This document shows, one piece after another, positions 17,632 to 25,203 of a stretch of DNA of 64,000 nucleotides (positions are counted from its first letter, which is position 1; every line of letters begins with the position of its first letter). The notes under the pieces were generated by a model. That model worked only from the letters and a program-made list of their open reading frames with translations, was not told the DNA's origin and made no database searches. The DNA comes from Solwaraspora sp. WMMD791 (GTDB lineage: Bacteria; Actinomycetota; Actinomycetes; Mycobacteriales; Micromonosporaceae): assembly GCF_029581195.1 (NCBI RefSeq), contig NZ_CP120737.1, forward strand, positions 6,735,001-6,799,000, given 5' to 3'. The position numbers were made by a program, and so were the translations under genes.

Positions 17632-18467
17632 TGCCGTACGTGACCACCGCCGACGGCGCCGAAATCTTCTACAAGGACTGGGGCCCCGGCACGGGCCGCC
17701 CGGTCGTGCTCAGCCACGGCTGGCCGCTGAACTCCGACAGCTGGCAGATCCAGGCGCTGTTCCTTGCGGAGCACGGGTTCCGGGTGATCGCCCACGACCG
17801 GCGCGGCCACGGCAGGTCGACCCAGACGTGGGACGGCAACGAGATGGACACCTACGCCGACGACCTGGCCACCCTGATCGACACCCTGGACCTGCGGGAC
17901 GTCACGCTGGTCGGCTTCTCCACCGGCGGTGGAGAGGTGGCCCGGTACGTGGGTCGGCACGGCACCGGCCGGGTCGCCCAGGTCGTCCTCGTCTCGGCGG
18001 TGCCGCCGATGATGCTGCAGACCCCGGACAACCCGGGCGGCGTACCGATCGAGGTCTTCGACGGCATCCGGGCGGGCTCGCTGGCCGACCGCTCCCAGAC
18101 CTACCGGGACCTGGCCGACGGGCCGTTCTTTGGTAACAACCGGCCCGGCGCGGTCGTGTCGCAGGGCATCCGGGACGCGTTCTGGCTGCAGAGCATGGCC
18201 TCCGGGCACCGCAACGCCTACGAGTGCATCGCCGCGTTCTCGGCCACCGACTTCCGGCCCGACCTGGACGCGATCGACGTACCCACCCTGGTCATCCACG
18301 GCGACGACGACCAGGTCGTGCCGTTCGCGGTGGGCGGCCAGGCATCGGCGGCCCGGATCAAGAACGCCCGCCTCCTCGTTTACCCCGGTGCGCCGCACGG
18401 CATCACCGACACGCATCCCGAGCAGCTCGGCCGGGACCTGCTCGACTTCGTGACCTCGACTGCCTGA
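17631..18467 (+). CDS. Alpha/beta hydrolase of the non-haem chloroperoxidase/arylesterase type
   Basis: A 278-residue cytoplasmic hydrolase without signal peptide. It shows [19 protein letters not shown] and the elbow GFSTGGGE (Ser97), then HGDDDQVVP (Asp near 226) and GAPHG (His256), a complete triad. This order, with DRRGHGRS and GFSTGGGE, is typical of cofactor-free haloperoxidases/arylesterases, whose physiological role is usually ester or lactone hydrolysis. ATG 17631 overlaps the stop of the exported hydrolase by one base, and 18 bases separate it from the third hydrolase. Confidence 0.92.
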   Translation: MPYVTTADGAEIFYKDWGPGTGRPVVLSHGWPLNSDSWQIQALFLAEHGFRVIAHDRRGHGRSTQTWDGNEMDTYADDLATLIDTLDLRDVTLVGFSTGGGEVARYVGRHGTGRVAQVVLVSAVPPMMLQTPDNPGGVPIEVFDGIRAGSLADRSQTYRDLADGPFFGNNRPGAVVSQGIRDAFWLQSMASGHRNAYECIAAFSATDFRPDLDAIDVPTLVIHGDDDQVVPFAVGGQASAARIKNARLLVYPGAPHGITDTHPEQLGRDLLDFVTSTA

Positions 18468-18485
18468 CCGGAGAGGACGTCTGAC

Positions 18486-19280
18486 ATGGCACCCGACACC
18501 ATCGTGCTGATCCACGGATTCTGGGTCACCCCGCGCAGCTGGGAACACTGGATCAGCCACTACGAGGCCAAGGGCTTCCGGGTCCTGGCACCCGCCTACC
18601 CTGGGTACGAGGTAGAGGTGGAGGCGCTCAACGCCGACCCGACCCCGATCCTGCAGTCCACCGTGCCGCAGATCATCAGCCACTACGAGGCGATCATCGG
18701 CGAGCTGGAGAACCCGCCGATCATCATCGGCCACTCGGCCGGCGGCGCGTTCACCCAGATCCTGCTCGACCACGGCTTCGGCGCGGCGGGGGTGGCGATG
18801 AACTCCGCTCCGACCGAGGGCGTCCGGGTGGTGCCGTTGTCGCAGGTGAAGTCGACGTTCCCGGTGCTGAAGAGCCCGGCGAACCGGCACAAGGCGGTGC
18901 CGTTGACGTTCGAGCAGTGGCAGTACGCCTTCACCAACACGTTCACCGAGGAGGAAGGCCGGGCACTGTGGCAGCGGTACGCCATCCCGGCCAGCGGCGG
19001 CATCCTGTGGGGCAGCGTGCTGGCGAACTTCCAGCCGGGCCACCAGGACATCTGGGTCGACTACCACAACGACGACCGGGCGCCGCTGCTGTTCGTCTCC
19101 GGCAGTGAGGACCACATCATGCCGCCGACGATCCAGGCGTCCAACGCCAAGCACTACAAGTCGAACACCATCACCGATCGGATCGAGTACGAGGGATACG
19201 CCCATCTGCTGCCGGCCCAGAAGGGCTGGGAGGCCATCGCCGACGAAGTCCTCGACTGGGCGCTGCGGCACGCGCGGTGA
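18486..19280 (+). CDS. Alpha/beta hydrolase
   Basis: The third hydrolase of the operon (264 residues), divergent from the other two. LIHGFWVTPRSWEHW gives the oxyanion loop, IGHSAGGAFT the nucleophile elbow (Ser84), SGSEDHIMPP the acid residue and YEGYAHLL the histidine. No signal peptide. GAGAGGA precedes the ATG by six bases, and the stop overlaps the GTG of the following metallo-hydrolase gene. The substrate is not predictable. Three non-redundant alpha/beta hydrolases in one operon suggests stepwise breakdown or detoxification of an ester or lactone. Confidence 0.9.
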   Translation: MAPDTIVLIHGFWVTPRSWEHWISHYEAKGFRVLAPAYPGYEVEVEALNADPTPILQSTVPQIISHYEAIIGELENPPIIIGHSAGGAFTQILLDHGFGAAGVAMNSAPTEGVRVVPLSQVKSTFPVLKSPANRHKAVPLTFEQWQYAFTNTFTEEEGRALWQRYAIPASGGILWGSVLANFQPGHQDIWVDYHNDDRAPLLFVSGSEDHIMPPTIQASNAKHYKSNTITDRIEYEGYAHLLPAQKGWEAIADEVLDWALRHAR

Positions 19281-20086
19281 GCGACGTCCGGATCACCCAC
19301 ATCGGCGGTCCCACCGCGTTGATCGAGGTGGCAGGCTGGCGGATCCTGACCGATCCGACGTTCGACGGCCCCGGCCGGACATACCGGTTCGGCTGGGGCA
19401 CGGCGTCACGCAAACTGGCCGGTCCGGCGGTGCCGCCGGACACCCTGGGCCACATCGACGTGGTCCTGTTGACCCACGACCACCACGCCGACAACCTCGA
19501 CGACGCCGGCCGGGCGCTGCTGCCGTCGGCCGACCGGATTGTCACCACGATGGCCGGCAGCCGCCGCCTCGGGGCCGCCGCCCTCGGCTCCGCGTCGATT
19601 GTCGGGCTCGCGCCGTGGGGTGGCACCGAGTTGACCGCGCCGGGCCGTCCGACGGTCGAGGTGACCGCGACTCCGTGTCGGCACGGGCCGCCGCTGAGCC
19701 GCCCGGTCTCGGGTGAGGTGACCGGGTTCGCGCTGCGCTGGCCAGGTCAGCGGTACGGCGTACTGTGGATCACCGGTGACACGGTCCTCTACCCCGGGGT
19801 ACGGCAGGTGGCGCAGCGGTTCACCGTGGGCACGATGGTGCTGCATCTGGGGGCGGTGCGGTTCGGTCTGACCGGTCCGCTGCGGTACACGATGACAGCC
19901 GCCGATGGTGTGGAGCTGTGCACCCTGGTCGAGGCGCGGACGGTGGTGCCGGTGCACTACGAGGGCTGGGGCCACTTCACCGAGGGCCGCGCGGCGGTCG
20001 AGGCCGCGTTCACCGATGCCCCGGAGCCGGTACGGCGCAGCCTGCACTGGCTGACACCCGGCACGGCCACGTCTCTGCCGGTCTGA
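19277..20086 (+). CDS. Metallo-beta-lactamase-fold (UlaG-like) hydrolase
   Basis: A 269-residue MBL-fold protein. Metal-binding residues are THDHHADN (66-73), CRHGPP, the bridging Asp in ITGDTVL and the His in VPVHYEGW. The early GGPTALIEVAGWRILTDPTF is the entry seen in UlaG-like/L-ascorbate-lactonase and phosphodiesterase relatives. It starts with GTG overlapping the third hydrolase stop, so it closes the operon. A 14-bp stem hairpin follows. A lactonase role would fit the preceding esterases, but this is inference. Confidence 0.9.
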   Translation: MSDVRITHIGGPTALIEVAGWRILTDPTFDGPGRTYRFGWGTASRKLAGPAVPPDTLGHIDVVLLTHDHHADNLDDAGRALLPSADRIVTTMAGSRRLGAAALGSASIVGLAPWGGTELTAPGRPTVEVTATPCRHGPPLSRPVSGEVTGFALRWPGQRYGVLWITGDTVLYPGVRQVAQRFTVGTMVLHLGAVRFGLTGPLRYTMTAADGVELCTLVEARTVVPVHYEGWGHFTEGRAAVEAAFTDAPEPVRRSLHWLTPGTATSLPV

Positions 20087-20094
20087 CCTGGGCT

Positions 20095-20127
20095 CCCGGT
20101 GCCGGTGGTACCTCCACCGGCACCGGG
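20095..20127 (+). terminator. Hairpin terminator of the hydrolase operon
   Basis: A perfect 14-bp inverted repeat (20095-20108 with 20114-20127) with a five-base loop, eight bases after the MBL gene stop. No U-run. Confidence 0.8.
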
Positions 20128-20147
20128 ATCGGGCGCGCCTCTGATCT

Positions 20148-20164
20148 TGCGGCTGCGGTCGGTC
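20148..20164 (+). repeat. Left copy of a 17-bp direct repeat flanking the dioxygenase/ABC block
   Basis: TGCGGCTGCGGTCGGTC is found here and again, identical, at 26055-26071, on either side of a coherent gene block. It is G+C-rich, so a chance match is possible. Confidence 0.6.
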
Positions 20165-20241
20165 GGCTCCCCGGTGACGGGTTTTCGCACCCGTACCCGT
20201 CACCCCTGAGACGGGACACGGCGAGGCGGAAGGATGACGTG

Positions 20242-20462
20242 ATGAGTGCGGACAGCGGCTGGCGGAGCTGGACGGCAGCGGGCTGAGCGAGGTCGACGAG
20301 CCGGCGTTCGCGAAACTGACGCAGCGGCACCGGCGCGAGCTGCGCGTACGCCTCAGCGGGCCCGCCGGAATGCGGGCCCACCTTCCGTCGAGCGGCAGGA
20401 CCGGACCGGCGGGCAGGACGACGCCGGTACGGGCGAACTGGTGCGCCGCTACACCGAGTATC
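20242..20462 (+). pseudogene. Remnant of an ECF sigma factor (SigJ/SnoaL-tailed type) with internal deletion
   Basis: A good ribosome site (GGAAGGATGACGTG) precedes ATG 20242. One frame away the sequence reads GQRLAELDGSG and DEPAFAKLTQRHRRELRVRL, the sigma-2 entry of large ECF sigma factors. It then jumps directly to MRAHLPSS and, in another frame, GTGELVRRYTEY, which resembles the sigma-4 exit (LREHLPS) and start of the SnoaL-like tail. About 150-200 residues in between are missing, frames do not agree, and similarity stops at about 20460, where the dioxygenase gene ends. Evidence is by-eye resemblance to the family; I am fairly but not fully sure. Confidence 0.6.
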
Positions 20463-21543
20463 AGACGCCCCAGTCGCGTCGGGGTACCGCCGCCTTCGTG
20501 ATCGTGAAGTGTCCCGACCCGCTCGAGGTCGCGTCGCCTCGGGTCTCGGTGCGGTCCATCACCACGTGCCGTCCGAAGTTCGGCACGAGTGGGCGGCCGG
20601 TCTCCCGCTTGAGCCACAGCCGGAGCAGGTGGCGCTGCCTCCCCGGCTCGGGATGGTCGATGAACTCGGTCCGTGAGTGCAGCGCGGCGTAGTTCAGGAG
20701 CCACTGGATGTCACCTGGCTGGAAGTCCATGTCCAGGGCCACGCCGGGCTCCTGGCTGATGTCGTCGAGCAGGGTCAGCACCTCGAGCTGCTCCGGGGTC
20801 AACGGCGGTACGTCCGGGTAGTCCTGAGCCGCCTTGATCATGCCGCTGCCCGCGTACATGCTGAACACGCCCTCGGTCCAGCTGACGATGGGCGAGGTGT
20901 ACCAGTCGGCCGGCGCGTCGGGGTCCTGCCGACGCCAGTCGAAGTACCACGGCTCCAGCAGCAGTGGCGCCAGGTTGGGTCGCCGACGCAGCACCTCGTT
21001 GAACAGGGTGGCCCCGCTGACCAGGCTGCTCGCGCCGCCTTCCTTCGCGGGCCGCAGACACATCAGGGCGACCACGTCGGAGCTGTCGGAGTGGAAGGGC
21101 AGCCGGTCCCGCACCCGCGACGGTAGGGCGGTACGGTCCTGCAGGGTCTTGTCGGACGTGGCGATCACGTGATCGACGAGGTCGCCGAGCTCGTTCTGCC
21201 GCATCGGCACGCCGAGGTGCAGGCCCATCAGGTAGAAGATGGCTGCGGCGAGTGTGTCGTCGTAGTCGTTCATCCGCAGGCCTCGCACCAGGACGAAGCC
21301 CCGGCCGCTGTCCATCTCCCGGCCGAACCCGGTGATCGCGTCGGCGGTGACCGGGAGCGGGTATTCGGCTGCGGTGACGGTGCGCAGATCGGGATCGTCG
21401 GCTACGAAACGGCGACCGACCTGCTCAAGCTCATTGATCTGTGCGTCGTCCAGGTGGTAGATCCACTCTCGGCTGGTGGAGAGCTGGTCGCCCCGCCAGG
21501 CACACGGGGCGGTGACGGGGCTGAGTACGGGGACAGTGGTCAT
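20461..21543 (-). CDS. TauD/TfdA-family Fe(II)/2-oxoglutarate dioxygenase (clavaminate-synthase-like)
   Basis: A 360-residue cytoplasmic oxygenase that should use Fe(II), O2 and 2-oxoglutarate. The iron facial triad is visible: His151 and Asp153 in PFHSDSSD and His289 in ALHSRTEF, followed by RQRHLLRLWL whose Arg would bind 2-oxoglutarate. DFQPGDIQWLLNY and the long spacing between triad parts match the clavaminate-synthase/TauD group, which hydroxylates amino acids, peptides or sulfonates. ATG 21543 has AGAGAGGA ten bases upstream. It lies downstream of the 42-residue peptide gene, same strand, and diverges from a NitT/TauT-type transporter. The substrate is unknown. Confidence 0.92.
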   Translation of the reverse strand: MTTVPVLSPVTAPCAWRGDQLSTSREWIYHLDDAQINELEQVGRRFVADDPDLRTVTAAEYPLPVTADAITGFGREMDSGRGFVLVRGLRMNDYDDTLAAAIFYLMGLHLGVPMRQNELGDLVDHVIATSDKTLQDRTALPSRVRDRLPFHSDSSDVVALMCLRPAKEGGASSLVSGATLFNEVLRRRPNLAPLLLEPWYFDWRRQDPDAPADWYTSPIVSWTEGVFSMYAGSGMIKAAQDYPDVPPLTPEQLEVLTLLDDISQEPGVALDMDFQPGDIQWLLNYAALHSRTEFIDHPEPGRQRHLLRLWLKRETGRPLVPNFGRHVVMDRTETRGDATSSGSGHFTITKAAVPRRDWGV

Positions 21544-21833
21544 CGTCAGGTGTGTCCTCTCTGATGCCCGGACAGGCGCTCCGCCGAGGCCGGCTGCCAC
21601 GCGCTGGGGTACGAGCGTCGCTTCATCTGCCCGGCTGGGGTGCGGGAGTGAGGTCGAGCTCGCGCGTCGGAGCCGTCTCGGACTGGAGGAGACAGGGATG
21701 GGGCTTGCCGCGTCACGCGGGCCTTCGGCCACCATCGATGAACGGGTCGCTGCCCGTGGATGAGCCGAACGCCATCGCGCCACACCACCGTGCCCGTTTT
21801 TGGGCAGAGTGGTGCCAAAGGCGGGGTCGCGGC
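21544..21833 (-). other. 290-base spacer between peptide gene and dioxygenase gene
   Basis: Apart from the hairpin at 21783-21814 I see no convincing gene. A 20-codon frame (21775-21713) begins ATG and encodes MAFGSSTGSDPFIDGG..., but it has no clear ribosome site. Confidence 0.5.
21783..21814 (-). terminator. Hairpin between peptide gene and dioxygenase gene
   Basis: CACCAC and GTGGTG outer arms, a two-base internal mismatch, and TGCCC/GGGCA inner arms around a six-base loop, 20 bases past the peptide stop. It could end most transcripts after the peptide gene and let some read into the dioxygenase, giving more peptide than enzyme. Confidence 0.55.
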
Positions 21834-21962
21834 TTAGAAGGGTACGAGGGCCTTGCCGGCACCGGTGCCGGGGCGGATCGCGGGGAACTCCGGGCCCTTC
21901 CAGTGTCCGATCGGCGCACGGGTGATGGCTGGTACGGCCGCGACGGGCTTCTCCCAGCTCAT
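21834..21962 (-). CDS. 42-residue Pro-rich peptide gene, possible precursor peptide
   Basis: Not a recognised family. Support for a real gene is unusually good: a TTGACA-N17-TAGCTT promoter upstream, a ~38-base leader, GGGAG five bases before ATG 21962, and a TAA stop followed by a hairpin. The peptide starts MSWEKPVAAVPAITRAP and ends AGKALVPF. It has seven prolines, two tryptophans, three glycines in the last third and no cysteine; hydrophobicity is low, so it is no signal peptide or membrane helix. It heads the dioxygenase gene. It may be a ribosomally made substrate, a small partner protein, or a regulatory leader; I cannot decide. Confidence 0.6.
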   Translation of the reverse strand: MSWEKPVAAVPAITRAPIGHWKGPEFPAIRPGTGAGKALVPF

Positions 21963-22005
21963 GTCCACTCCCGGGTCGACGGATTCACGGGGCAATCTGT
22001 TGGCG

Positions 22006-22034
22006 AAGCTAGCCGCCGCTGTACGTCTTGTCAA
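22006..22034 (-). promoter_or_regulatory. Promoter of the peptide/dioxygenase unit
   Basis: On the minus strand TTGACA (22034-22029), a 17-base spacer and TAGCTT (22011-22006) match the actinomycete housekeeping consensus. Transcription would start near 22000. Confidence 0.75.
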
Positions 22035-22130
22035 CAGGGATGGCGTATCGTCATGTGACCCGCGTGTTAACTGATCACGGTGGTTCTCTCGGCCTTGTGG
22101 ACACCACTACGCGAGATCACATCCCGCATC

Positions 22131-22159
22131 TTGACATGGGATTTGTCGGCCCGTACCTT
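22131..22159 (+). promoter_or_regulatory. Promoter of the ABC transporter operon
   Basis: TTGACA (22131-22136), 17 bases, TACCTT (22154-22159). It diverges from the peptide promoter about 100 bases away. Start near 22166 would give a leader of about 280 bases before the first gene. Confidence 0.7.
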
Positions 22160-22165
22160 CGCTGC

Positions 22166-22444
22166 AAGTCGGTGAGAGCGTCAGGCGCTGCTGGGGTGCA
22201 GCCGGACGCCGGGCCGGACCGAGTGACGGCCCACGCCAGCTCGCGATGCCATGAACCTGCGTGCCAGACCGATCCCGTCGGCAGAGCCGGCGAGACGATT
22301 TTTCCGGGCTCCGGGCGGATCAGTCCGCGACGGTGGGCTCGCGTGAACACCCCATAAACCATCTACTTCCTTCGCTGTACAGCCCTGTCACCGGTTTCGG
22401 TGTCAGGCGACCTCAGCTGCATACACAAGATCAGGAGTGGTGAC
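22166..22444 (+). promoter_or_regulatory. Long structured 5' leader of the ABC operon, candidate attenuator or riboswitch
   Basis: No gene is evident in these ~280 bases, but several hairpins are: GCGTC/GACGC enclosing GCTGC/GCAGC (22178-22209); CGTCGGC/GCCGGCG (22276-22292) followed at 22299 by a run of five T, a terminator-like element inside the leader; GCGGA/TCCGC (22315-22328); and CCTG-CACCG/CGGTG-CAGG (22384-22407) just before the ribosome site. It matches no riboswitch class I know. Confidence 0.5.
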
Positions 22445-23410
22445 ATGAGCACACGACGCTTGGGCGCGGTGGCGGTCTCCGCCGCGCTGCTCCTCGTGAG
22501 CGCCTGCGGTGGCAACGACGACTCCGCCGACGCCGCAGGAGGCGACACCAAGGTTTCCGTCACCAGTTTCGGGTGCGAGATCTGGAACACCTGGGCGATC
22601 GACAAGGGCATCTACGCCAAGCACGGACTGGACGTCGAACTGGTCCGGGCCGGGGGCGGATCGGCGGCGGTGGCCGCCGTTCTCTCCGGGGCAGCCGATT
22701 TCGGTTACGTCAACGGCTACACGGCGATCAACGCCTACAACACCGGTTTCCCGATCCAGATGGTCTCCGGCGCGAACGTCAACGCACTGCCGCCGGCCGA
22801 GCCCGCGCAGGGCGTCTTCGTCGGCAACGACTCACCGATCGACGCTCCCGCCGATCTCGTCGGCAAGAAGATCGCCGTCAACGAGATCAACGGGATCAAC
22901 CAGATCGTCACCTCGAACTGGCTGAAAGCCAACGGGGTGGAGCCGGACAGCGTCAGCTTCGTGGCGTTGCCGTTCGCCGAGCAGATCCCGGCGGTGCTCA
23001 ACGGCCGGGTGGACGCGGCGCAGCTGGGCTACTCGCTGCTGGGCGACAACAACGACACCGTACGGAGCCTGGCCGACCCGTTCGCCAGCATCGACAAGGT
23101 CTACATCGCCACGTACGTCTCCTCGAAGGAATTCGTGGCCGACAGCGACGCGGCCAAGCGCTTCCACGAGGCCCTCACCGAGACCATGGAGCAGCTCGAG
23201 GACCCGGCGAACACCGACGAGTCGTTCCGGCTGCTGTCGGAATGCCAGAAGGTCCCGGCGGAGACCCTGGCCGCCCAGCCACAGAACGCGCTGGAGCCGG
23301 CCGTCGACATGGCCGCCCTGGAGCAGATGGCCCAGCAGATGGTCGACCTCAAGCTGATGCCGGAGACGCCCGACCTCGAGTCCCTCGTCGCCGACTTCGC
23401 CCGGTCCTGA
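22445..23410 (+). CDS. NitT/TauT-family (NMT1-like) ABC transporter substrate-binding lipoprotein
   Basis: A 321-residue lipoprotein anchored outside the membrane: signal with lipobox LLLVSAC (Cys at about 21), then an NMT1/SsuA-like fold beginning VSVTSFGCEIWNTWAIDKGIYAKHG split by KHGLDVELVRAGGGSA, ADFGYVNGYTAINAY and LVGKKIAVNEINGINQ. Relatives bind taurine, alkanesulfonates, nitrate or thiamine-precursor pyrimidine. ATG 22445 has AGGAG nine bases upstream. First gene of a four-gene transporter operon with a dedicated leader; the neighbouring TauD-type enzyme makes a sulfonate-like substrate plausible but not proven. Confidence 0.9.
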   Translation: MSTRRLGAVAVSAALLLVSACGGNDDSADAAGGDTKVSVTSFGCEIWNTWAIDKGIYAKHGLDVELVRAGGGSAAVAAVLSGAADFGYVNGYTAINAYNTGFPIQMVSGANVNALPPAEPAQGVFVGNDSPIDAPADLVGKKIAVNEINGINQIVTSNWLKANGVEPDSVSFVALPFAEQIPAVLNGRVDAAQLGYSLLGDNNDTVRSLADPFASIDKVYIATYVSSKEFVADSDAAKRFHEALTETMEQLEDPANTDESFRLLSECQKVPAETLAAQPQNALEPAVDMAALEQMAQQMVDLKLMPETPDLESLVADFARS

Positions 23411-23456
23411 GCCGGGTTTCCAGGCAAGGACGCAGCGTGCGGAAGGGAGACGTGAC

Positions 23457-24317
23457 ATGGCGCCTGGCGTCGGTGTGACCCAGACAGTCGAGTCGACGGT
23501 CCGTCCTACGCCGCCCTCCGGCGGGCCGACCACGGCCCGCCGGAGGCGCCCCGTACCCGATTGGGTCATCGGGCTGGCCGGCGCGGCGACGATGCTCGTG
23601 CTGTGGGACCTGGTGGTCCGCAGCGGTGCGGTGTCCCCGGACTCCCTGCCGTACCCCGGCACCACCCTGCTGCGGGTCGGCGAGCTCCTCGTCGACGTCA
23701 CCTTCCTGACGGAGGTGGCGCACACCCTGTGGGCCTGGCTGATCGCCATGGTCGCCGCCAGCGCCGTCGGGATCCCACTGGGCCTGACGCTGGGCTACTT
23801 CTCCGCCCTGAACCGGCCCGCGTCCTCGGTCGTGCACGCCGGCAGGTCGATCCCCTCCTCGGCGTTCCTCCCGATCGCCATCCTGCTGTTCGGGCTGGGC
23901 ACGCAGATGAAGGTCTCGCTGGCGATCTACGCGATCTTCTGGCCGATCCTGCTGAACGCCATGTACGGCGTCCGGGACACCGAACCGCTGATGCTGGCCA
24001 CGGGACGCAGCATGGGCTGGGGACGGCTGCGGCTGCTGCGCCGGGTGGTGCTGCCGTCGGCGGCCCCCGCCATCGCCACCGGCCTGCGGGTCGCCAGCTC
24101 GACGGCGCTGATCGTGGTGCTCTCGGCCGAGCTGCTCGGTGCCACCAGCGGCGTGGGAAACGTGATCACCACATACCAGCAGGCGCAACGCCCGGACTTC
24201 GTCTACGCGGGGATTCTCCTCGTAGGAGTGCTCGGAATGCTGCTCTATTACGGCTTCAACCTGGCCGAACGCCTCATCGTGCCGTGGGGCCAGGCGCAAC
24301 GGGAGGGCGGGAAGTGA
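23457..24317 (+). CDS. ABC transporter permease, NitT/TauT type (SsuC-like) 1
   Basis: An inner-membrane permease of 286 residues with six predicted helices after a ~40-residue cytoplasmic Pro/Thr/Arg-rich tail. The family loop LMLATGRSMGWGRLRLLRRVVLPSAAP (EAA-type coupling loop, split here as GRSMGWGRLRLLRRVVLPS) contacts the ATPase. It shares the SIPSSAFLPIAILLFGLG stretch of SsuC/TauC proteins. 46 bases after the binding protein; its stop overlaps the GTG of the second permease. Confidence 0.92.
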   Translation: MAPGVGVTQTVESTVRPTPPSGGPTTARRRRPVPDWVIGLAGAATMLVLWDLVVRSGAVSPDSLPYPGTTLLRVGELLVDVTFLTEVAHTLWAWLIAMVAASAVGIPLGLTLGYFSALNRPASSVVHAGRSIPSSAFLPIAILLFGLGTQMKVSLAIYAIFWPILLNAMYGVRDTEPLMLATGRSMGWGRLRLLRRVVLPSAAPAIATGLRVASSTALIVVLSAELLGATSGVGNVITTYQQAQRPDFVYAGILLVGVLGMLLYYGFNLAERLIVPWGQAQREGGK

Positions 24318-25159
24318 GCACCAACGACGCGACGCGGCCGAGCCTGGTCGGCTCGGCGCTGGCGGTGGGGCGGGGCGTGCAGTCACTGTGGCTGCTCGCG
24401 CTGCTCCTGGTGGTCTGGGAGATCGCCGCCCGGCTCGCCGGCTCCCTGTTCATCCCGCCGGTGTCGCAGATCTTCGTCGCGTTCGTCGACACCTGGCTCT
24501 CCGCCTCGCCCACCTCGCTGTTCCTCAGTGAACAGTTCCGCACCGACGTGCTGCCCAGCCTGGCGCGACTCGGCCTCGGCTACGGCACGGCCGCCACGGT
24601 CGGCATCTGCGCCGGCATCCTGATCGGCGTGTGGCGACCCGCCGGCGCGTTCTTCAACCCGCTGATCCGGCTCGGCATGTCGGTGCCGGTGACCGCGCTG
24701 CTGCCCATCGCGATCGTGGTCTTCGGCATCACCAGCGGCATGAACGTCTTCCTGATCGCGCTCGGCTGCCTGTGGCCGATCCTCATCAACACCTACGACG
24801 GGGTACGGGGCCTGGACCGCACCGCGGTCACCGCCGCGAAGAGCCTGCGGTTGACCCGGCGTCGCTACTTCCTCCAGGTGCTGCTGCCCGGTGCCAGTCC
24901 GGCGATCTTCGCCGGCCTGCGGATCAGCATCGGCATCGCCCTGGTCCTCATGGTGATCTCCGAGCTCTACGCCGCGACCGCCGGGCTCGGCTTCTACATC
25001 GTCAACCAGCAGCGGCTGTTCCGGTTCCCGGAGCTGTGGTCGGCGATCGTGCTACTGGCGCTGTTGGGGATCCTCTTCAACGCCATCTTCGCCCTGGTCG
25101 AACGCCTGCTGCTCGGCTGGCACCGCAACGTGCGGCCGGACGGCGCGGAACGCCACTGA
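24314..25159 (+). CDS. ABC transporter permease, NitT/TauT type (SsuC-like) 2
   Basis: A second, non-identical permease (281 residues, six helices), with MSVPVTALLPIAIVVFGI and the coupling loop KSLRLTRRRYFLQVLLPGA. GTG 24314 overlaps the previous stop (GTGA). Most TauC/SsuC systems use a homodimer of one permease, so two distinct permeases imply a heterodimeric channel, as in a minority of NMT1-type systems. Confidence 0.92.
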   Translation: MSTNDATRPSLVGSALAVGRGVQSLWLLALLLVVWEIAARLAGSLFIPPVSQIFVAFVDTWLSASPTSLFLSEQFRTDVLPSLARLGLGYGTAATVGICAGILIGVWRPAGAFFNPLIRLGMSVPVTALLPIAIVVFGITSGMNVFLIALGCLWPILINTYDGVRGLDRTAVTAAKSLRLTRRRYFLQVLLPGASPAIFAGLRISIGIALVLMVISELYAATAGLGFYIVNQQRLFRFPELWSAIVLLALLGILFNAIFALVERLLLGWHRNVRPDGAERH

Positions 25160-25203
25160 CCCGTCGGCCGACCACACCAGGCACAAACGCAGAGGAGGAC
25201 CGG

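Noticed and set aside
22178-22305. TPP riboswitch in the ABC leader
   Set aside because: GGGGTGC and GAACCTG...GCCGGCGA fragments recall TPP elements, but the CTGAGA core is missing and spacing is wrong.
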